A DNA stretch of 64,000 nt from Sphingomonas kyeonggiensis. GTDB taxonomy: Bacteria > Pseudomonadota > Alphaproteobacteria > Sphingomonadales > Sphingomonadaceae. Within the stretch, counting starts at the first letter, position 1, and the number at the start of each line of letters is the position of its first letter. The stretch spans positions 62,001-126,000 of the forward strand of contig NZ_JACHLN010000001.1 in NCBI RefSeq assembly GCF_014204495.1, read 5' to 3'. Below the pieces are notes generated by a model. The model ran no database searches. It had not been told where the DNA came from and was given only the letters and a program-made list of their open reading frames with translations. Made by a program: the position numbers and the translations under genes. Below are positions 59,549 through 64,000 of the stretch, piece by piece.

Positions 59549-59566
59549 CTCTGGACGTATCCAGAG
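59549..59566. terminator. Hairpin downstream of tRNA-Leu (tRNA-sense)
   Basis: CTCTGGA-CGTA-TCCAGAG forms a perfect 7-bp stem 5 bp from the att core. On the tRNA sense strand it follows the CCA end after a short T run. It may serve as the tRNA terminator supplied by the ICE, or as an integrase site. Confidence 0.35.
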
Positions 59567-59571
59567 GGAAC

Positions 59572-59589
59572 AAATGGTGCCCAGAAGAG
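59572..59589. other. attR core in the tRNA-Leu 3' end
   Basis: AAATGGTGCCCAGAAGAG, identical to 3979-3996. It covers the CCA, discriminator and acceptor/T-arm bases of tRNA-Leu and three bases beyond. Integration therefore keeps the tRNA whole. Confidence 0.87.
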
Positions 59590-59661
59590 GACTCGAACCT
59601 CCACGCCCTTGCGAGCGCCAGCACCTGAAGCTGGTGCGTCTACCAATTCCGCCATCTGGGC
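59575..59661 (-). tRNA. tRNA-Leu (anticodon CAG)
   Basis: 87 nt including an encoded CCA. Acceptor arms GCCCAGA and TCTGGGC pair; the anticodon stem CCAGC/GCTGG holds the loop TTCAGGT with CAG; a long variable arm and GGTTCGAGTCC T-arm follow, as expected for a leucine tRNA. It is the insertion target of the ICE. Confidence 0.95.
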
Positions 59662-60128
59662 ACGGGGTAGGCGAGCGCCTCTACGGGGGACATAATCCCC
59701 TGTCAACAGCCGCGAAAACATTTTGCGGATCATTTTATCGCACTGCGCAAAATGCCGGGCCTGCCCGCCCGCGCCGCTCCCCTTCCCCGCGCAAAATGCC
59801 GGTGCAGCGCCCTTCCGGCGCCGTAGCGAACATGCCCGAAGAAGCGCCCAGGCAGCATCCGAGCGCCGCCCGCGCCCCGCACGGGGAAGCCTGGATGATT
59901 TGGGCGGGGAACCACCGCGCGCCGCCGTTTCCCGGCCAGATCGAATCCCGCTCCCCGATCAACGCGAGCGCAGCCTGGCCGCGAGGGCCACCCACAACGC
60001 CCGGCTCCGGGCGCCAACAATTGATGTTGTCCGAGGCGCGACCGGCATCGAATGCCGGCGAAGCGGAACCCATGGTCGACAGCCCGGCCCGAAGCCCGAT
60101 CGCCCTTGTTTCACTGCTGTAAAATGGG
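59662..60128. other. Intergenic chromosomal region between two tRNAs
   Basis: About 470 bp. Several open frames on both strands have no recognisable domain and look like GC-rich chance frames. It should hold the promoter of tRNA-Leu. Confidence 0.4.
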
Positions 60129-60204
60129 TGGTGCCGCCTACAGGACTCGAACCTGTGACCCCCGCATTACGAATGCGATGCTCTACCAGCTGAGCTAAGG
60201 CGGC
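60129..60204 (-). tRNA. tRNA-Thr (anticodon CGT)
   Basis: 76 nt with encoded CCA. Acceptor arms GCCGCCT and AGGCGGC pair, the D-arm AGCTCAGCTGGTAGAGC and T-arm GGTTCGAGTCC are standard, and the loop TTCGTAA carries CGT. It is ordinary chromosomal sequence and shows no sign of an inserted element. Confidence 0.95.
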
Positions 60205-60399
60205 CAACCAAGCAGGAGCGCTTCCGCCCCCGAAGGAGCGGCGCGCTTACCAGCATGTTTCGGGGCTGACAAGCACCCGCAATGGCCCCGCCATCAAAAC
60301 CCGTCGAAAAGCGCCGCCTTTACGCGACGTTTACCACAGGCGGGGCACAAGCCTTGCTACAAGTACAAAGGGGCCATTGCCCCGAGTGGAGCATTTCGC

Positions 60400-61677
60400 A
60401 TGGACATGGCGCGCGGCATCAACCACCCGCTCGGCTCGAACCCCGGGCACGAGGCGGACGACGCCGTAAACGATCGCGAGCTGACGATCGGCACCGACGA
60501 GCGCCGCATGCATGTGCGCGCCTATAATCACTGGGTCTCGCTCCTCCATGGCCGCGCCTATCCGTCGATCGAGGATCTCGATCCGGACAACATCATGGAT
60601 TTCGGCGCGCACAGCGTGCTGCTCGATTTCTCCAAGGGCGTCGACGATCCCGCGATTCGCTTCCTCGGCCGCGCGCTGCGCGAGGAGACCGGCCTCGACG
60701 CGACGATCACCCATGTCGCCCAGGTGCCCAGCCGCTCGCTGCTCTCGCGCCTGACCGATCATTATCTCCAGATCATCGCGAATCGCGCGCCGATCGGCTT
60801 CGAGGCCGAATTCGTCGGCACGCGCGGGCACAACACGCTCTATCGCGGCATCCTGATGCCCTTCTCGTCGAACGACGACACGATCGACTTCATCTATGGC
60901 GTGATCAACTGGAAGGAGCTGGTCGACGCCGAGACCCAGGCCAAGCTCGAGGCCGAGGTCGACGAAGCGCGCCGCACCGCGCCGCGCAGCCTGGTCGCCG
61001 CCCCCGTCTGGGCCGATGGCCCAAGCGCCGGCTTCGATGCCCCCGCCGCCGCGGAAGCCCCCGCAGCCGAATCGCCGATCACCGTCGATGCCAGCCTGGC
61101 CGACAAGCTGCTGCTCGCCCGCGAATCGGCCGCCGCCGCCCGCGCGTCGGACACGCGCAGCCGCTCGGCACTCTATCGCGCGCTTGCCCGGGCCTATGAT
61201 TTCGCCATCGCTGTCGATGACGATGCGGAAGGCTATGCCGAACTGCTCGCCGATGCCGGGCTCACCGTCCAGGCCCGCGCGCCGATGACGCCGGCGGTGA
61301 AGCTCGTCTTCGGCGCCGATTACGACAAGACCCGCGTCACCGAATTCGCCGCCGTGCTCAGCCATGCCAAGCGTGCCGGCGTGCCGCAGGGCGGGCTCGA
61401 TGCGTTCCTGGACGGTGCCGAGGGCGGCATCAAGGGCGTGGTGAAGGCCGAACGCGAATTCCGCCGTCCGCCGGCCAAGCCCGATGCCTTTGCCGAGATC
61501 GCCGCCGAACTGCGCAGCCGCCCGCCGCTCGGCCATGTCGACATGACGGTCGCGATCCCGGCGGACCGCGAGTTCGTCGTGCTGCTTGCCCGCGCCGGCA
61601 AGCAGGGCCTCGACATCGTCGCCCAGGTCGAGGACAGCCCGCTGACCGAGCGCCTGGTGCGCAAGGCCGCGGCCTGA
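60400..61677 (+). CDS. PAS-domain protein
   Basis: A 425-residue protein. The N-terminal third (about 30-170) fits a PAS_5-type sensor domain (RAYNHWVSLLHGRAYPSIED, then FGAHSVLLDFSKGVDDPAIR and NTLYRGILMPFSS). The rest is Ala-rich and helical and includes DKLLLARESAAAARAS. No kinase or cyclase domain is present. Such proteins are common in sphingomonads and may be regulators of unknown function. ATG at 60400 was kept though no strong RBS is seen. Confidence 0.75.
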   Translation: MDMARGINHPLGSNPGHEADDAVNDRELTIGTDERRMHVRAYNHWVSLLHGRAYPSIEDLDPDNIMDFGAHSVLLDFSKGVDDPAIRFLGRALREETGLDATITHVAQVPSRSLLSRLTDHYLQIIANRAPIGFEAEFVGTRGHNTLYRGILMPFSSNDDTIDFIYGVINWKELVDAETQAKLEAEVDEARRTAPRSLVAAPVWADGPSAGFDAPAAAEAPAAESPITVDASLADKLLLARESAAAARASDTRSRSALYRALARAYDFAIAVDDDAEGYAELLADAGLTVQARAPMTPAVKLVFGADYDKTRVTEFAAVLSHAKRAGVPQGGLDAFLDGAEGGIKGVVKAEREFRRPPAKPDAFAEIAAELRSRPPLGHVDMTVAIPADREFVVLLARAGKQGLDIVAQVEDSPLTERLVRKAAA

Positions 61678-61680
61678 AAT

Positions 61681-61695
61681 CCGCCGCTTCGGCGG
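61681..61695 (+). terminator. Hairpin after the PAS-domain gene
   Basis: CCGCCG-CTT-CGGCGG begins 4 bases after the stop codon. It has a strong stem but no T run, so it may be a weak terminator or an mRNA-stabilising hairpin. Confidence 0.4.
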
Positions 61696-61834
61696 CGCCT
61701 GGCCTCCAATACTCAGAGCTTTCCCCCGCACGAGAGTCACTTTCGTGCGCCGGCTCCACAATGTCCGCACGTTTGTAATTTTCTTACAGAACGAGTCTTG
61801 AGCCGGTCACTCCACAGGCGTAGGCGGTACTGCC

Positions 61835-64000
61835 ATGAAAAGCATGATGACGTCGCTGACGCAGGCGTTCGAGGCGCGGTTGCTCGAGGGAGCGCTGCCG
61901 GGAGAGTTGGAAGATTTCGGCGAGGCCGAGCGCGCGGAGGCGGCGAACTTCGTCGCGGAAGCTGCCGCCGTCCGTCCGCCGGACACGGCGAAGGTCGTGC
62001 TGGAGACCTTCCAGGGCGAGGAGAGCCGCCGGATGCGGCTTGCCGTCATCAACGACGACATGCCCTTCCTCGTCGATTCGATCTCGGGCGCGATCGCGAC
62101 CTATGACGTCGCCGTCCACCGCATCATCCACCCCGTGATTTCCGTCGAGCGCGATGGCGCCGGCAAGCTCCAGTCGATCGACGCCGGCAAGCGCGAATCG
62201 ATGATCTATATCGAGATGGAGCGCGCCGATGCGCGCGCGCGCCGCAGCCTGGTCGTCGAGCTGGAGCGTACCCTCGCCCAGGTCCGCGACGCGGTGCATG
62301 ACTGGCGCGCGCTGCAGAGCGCGATCGGCGCCGATGCCGCCACCGTCGGCGGGCGCGAGGGCGCCAAGCTGCTGCGCTGGTTCCAGGAAGGCGCGATGAC
62401 CCTGCTCGCGCACGAGACCTGGACCGCGGGCGGCGACGTCGGCGACCAGCTCGGCCTCGCCCGGCACGAGCTCGACACCCCGATCCTCGCCGAGGCTTCG
62501 CGCAAGGCGGCGGTGGAGTATTTCCGGAAGGGCGGCGAAGTGCCGCTACTGCTCAAGTCCAACTCGATCTCGCCGGTGCATCGCCGCGTGCCGCTCGACA
62601 TCGTCGCGGTACCGATCCTCACCGGCAGCGACGTGACCGGCCTGTCGATCCATGCCGGCCTGTGGACCAGCGCCTCGCTGTTCGCCAATCCCGAGGACGT
62701 GCCCGTGCTGCGCTCGCGGCTGGAAGGGCTGGAGCGCAAGTTCGGCTTCGATCCCAAGGGCCATACCGGCAAGGCGATGCAGCACGCGCTGACCGCGCTG
62801 CCGCATGACCTGACCACCGCGTTCGACGCCGATTCGCTCGAGCATCTGGTGCTCACCTCGATGTCGGTCGCCGACCGGCCGCGTTCGAAGCTCGCGCTGG
62901 TCAAGAGCCCGCTCGGCCGCCACCTGTTCGCGTTCGTCTGGCTGCCGCGCGACGAAGTCGGCACCACCCGGCGCGAGGCGATCGGCACGATGCTCGCCGA
63001 TGCCGCCAGCGCCAAGATCATCAACTGGTCGATCGCGCTCGAGGACGGCGAGGTCGCGCTGCTGCGCTACACGCTCGACCTGCGCGCCGGCGGAGTGATG
63101 CCCGACGCCGAGGCGCTCGACAACCAGCTCGAGCGGATGATGCGCGGCTGGGCGCCCGCGGTCGAAGCGGCGCTGCTCGACGATGCCGGCCCCACCGGCG
63201 CCACCCGCCTGACCCTGCGCTACGCCTCGGCCTTCCCGCCCGCCTACCGCACCACCTCGACTCCCGAGGAAGCCGCGCGCGACATCCTCCACCTCGCCCG
63301 CCTCGAAGGGCCGGGCGACCGCTCGGTGCGGATCACGCCGGTGGACGGCAAGCCCGGCGAGTACCGGGTGAAGCTCTACGCCCAGGGCGCCGCGCTCGCG
63401 CTGTCCGACGCGGTCCCCGCCTTCGAGAATTTCGGCTTCCGCGTGATCGAGGAAGTGCCGACCGAGCTCGCCGGCGGCGCCTTCGTTCATGACTTCGCCG
63501 TCTCGGCCACGGGGCTGAAGGGCGATACCGCGGTGATCGAGGACGCGCTCGCCGCCGTCCTCGCCGGCAATGCCGAGAACGACCTGTTCAACCGGCTGAT
63601 CGTCGAGAGCGGCATGAAGCCCGCCTCCGTCGTGCTGTTCCGCGCCTGGTTCCGCTATCTGCGCCAGACCGGCATGAACTACGGCATGGCCACGGTGGTC
63701 GACGCGCTGCGCCGCGCCCCCAACGTCGCGACTGCGCTGATCGAGCGCTTCGACGCCGCGCACAATCCGGCGCGCGCCGGCGACGATGCCGCGATCGAGG
63801 CGGCGGCCGCCGCGATCGAGACCGGCCTCGCCCAGGTCCAGGCGATCGACGACGATCGCATCCTGCGCACCATCCGCGGCGTCGTCCTCGCGACGCTCCG
63901 CACCAACGCCTATGCCCCCGCGGCAAGGGAAGCGCTGGCGTTCAAGCTCGATTCGGCCAAGGTGCCCGGCCTCCCCGCGCCGCTCCCCTGGCGCGAGATC
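61835..64000 (+). CDS. Large NAD-glutamate dehydrogenase, N-terminal part (runs off right edge)
   Basis: An open frame from ATG at 61835 (MKSMMTSLTQAFEARLLEG) continues for 722 codons to the window end. It matches the N-terminal half of the large (about 1600-residue) NAD-specific glutamate dehydrogenase: INDDMPFLVDSISGAIATYD, then HPVISVERDGAG and SMIYIEMERADA. The N-terminal ACT-like regulatory regions lie here; the catalytic domain is beyond the window. The enzyme links glutamate and 2-oxoglutarate in nitrogen metabolism. It is a core chromosomal gene and marks the end of the mobile region. Confidence 0.88.
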   Translation, partial: MKSMMTSLTQAFEARLLEGALPGELEDFGEAERAEAANFVAEAAAVRPPDTAKVVLETFQGEESRRMRLAVINDDMPFLVDSISGAIATYDVAVHRIIHPVISVERDGAGKLQSIDAGKRESMIYIEMERADARARRSLVVELERTLAQVRDAVHDWRALQSAIGADAATVGGREGAKLLRWFQEGAMTLLAHETWTAGGDVGDQLGLARHELDTPILAEASRKAAVEYFRKGGEVPLLLKSNSISPVHRRVPLDIVAVPILTGSDVTGLSIHAGLWTSASLFANPEDVPVLRSRLEGLERKFGFDPKGHTGKAMQHALTALPHDLTTAFDADSLEHLVLTSMSVADRPRSKLALVKSPLGRHLFAFVWLPRDEVGTTRREAIGTMLADAASAKIINWSIALEDGEVALLRYTLDLRAGGVMPDAEALDNQLERMMRGWAPAVEAALLDDAGPTGATRLTLRYASAFPPAYRTTSTPEEAARDILHLARLEGPGDRSVRITPVDGKPGEYRVKLYAQGAALALSDAVPAFENFGFRVIEEVPTELAGGAFVHDFAVSATGLKGDTAVIEDALAAVLAGNAENDLFNRLIVESGMKPASVVLFRAWFRYLRQTGMNYGMATVVDALRRAPNVATALIERFDAAHNPARAGDDAAIEAAAAAIETGLAQVQAIDDDRILRTIRGVVLATLRTNAYAPAAREALAFKLDSAKVPGLPAPLPWREI

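Larger units (their letters stand above)
3979..59589. mobile_element. Trb-type integrative and conjugative element in tRNA-Leu(CAG)
   Basis: The element is bounded by the 18-bp direct repeats and contains an integrase next to the tRNA, a relaxase, a coupling protein and the set trbB, C, D, E, J, L, F, G and I. It also has a TraF-type peptidase and an HTH excisionase candidate. Cargo is a defence block at the left end and a receptor/peptidase/quorum block in the middle. Transfer genes fall into two groups (19.6-28.4 kb and 45.6-57.6 kb) separated by the sensing cargo. The receptor and peptidase genes look clearly less GC-rich than the transfer genes, suggesting separate acquisition. No TrbK-like gene was found between trbJ and trbL. 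Confidence 0.88.

Noticed and set aside
60331..61770. 479-residue minus-strand open frame
   Set aside because: Antisense to the PAS-domain gene and low in plausible structure.
1..64000. CRISPR arrays, rRNA genes, classical insertion sequences
   Set aside because: No regularly spaced repeats, no rRNA sequence and no DDE transposase were seen; recombinases present are the two tyrosine integrases and one serine recombinase.

Overview
The window looks like a high-GC alphaproteobacterial chromosome, most probably a sphingomonad. The evidence is the Trb-type conjugation genes with RlxS-like relaxase, DUF736, DUF2958 and ArdC-like neighbours, the STN-type TonB receptors with FecI/FecR, and the large NAD-glutamate dehydrogenase. 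Ordinary chromosome is seen only at the right end (59.6-64 kb): tRNA-Leu(CAG), tRNA-Thr(CGT), a PAS-domain protein and the first 722 codons of an NAD-glutamate dehydrogenase.

Most of the window is one integrative and conjugative element (ICE) of about 55.6 kb, from 3979 to 59589. Its ends are an 18-bp direct repeat (AAATGGTGCCCAGAAGAG) that is also the 3' end of the tRNA-Leu gene. The ICE integrase (58171-59397) lies beside the tRNA. A second, related integrase (2486-3754) lies just outside the left repeat in the same orientation, so an older element seems to sit in tandem in the same tRNA site. That left region also has a large serine recombinase, a 30-residue membrane peptide and a partial gene running off the window.

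ICE layout. (a) 4.2-19.5 kb, defence: an AbiEi/AbiEii pair, a SIR2-DUF262 pair, and a tightly overlapping eight-gene operon that looks like a DNA phosphorothioation (Dnd) system with cysteine desulfurase, DndC-like, DndD-like, DUF4007, PLD-helicase and large ATPase genes. (b) 19.6-29.6 kb, DNA processing: relaxase, transglycosylase, TraF-type peptidase, an excisionase-like HTH protein, DUF736, HU, ParB, DUF2958 and ArdC-like proteins. (c) 29.8-45.3 kb, sensing and control: two TonB receptor/S9 peptidase pairs of the lasso-peptide isopeptidase kind, one ECF sigma factor and one FecR, plus a LuxR/LuxI quorum circuit whose downstream DUF6499 and DUF2285 genes are joined by an apparent +1 frameshift, and a divergent DUF2285/XRE pair with two operators. 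This second set matches the TraR/TraI-FseA-QseM/QseC circuit known from ICEMlSymR7A. (d) 45.6-57.6 kb, conjugation: a split TraG coupling protein and trbB-C-D-E-J-L-F-G-I.

The most interesting reading is that these parts are connected. A promoter-like motif (CGTTACC, 17-18 bp, TGTC) lies upstream of both TonB receptors, of the sigma factor and, divergently, of luxR. This suggests that detection of an outside ligand, perhaps a lasso peptide, could feed into quorum control of ICE excision and transfer. No lasso-peptide biosynthesis enzymes are present in the ICE. No rRNA, CRISPR array or ordinary IS element was seen. All functions are read from sequence motifs and context only; no database search was possible.
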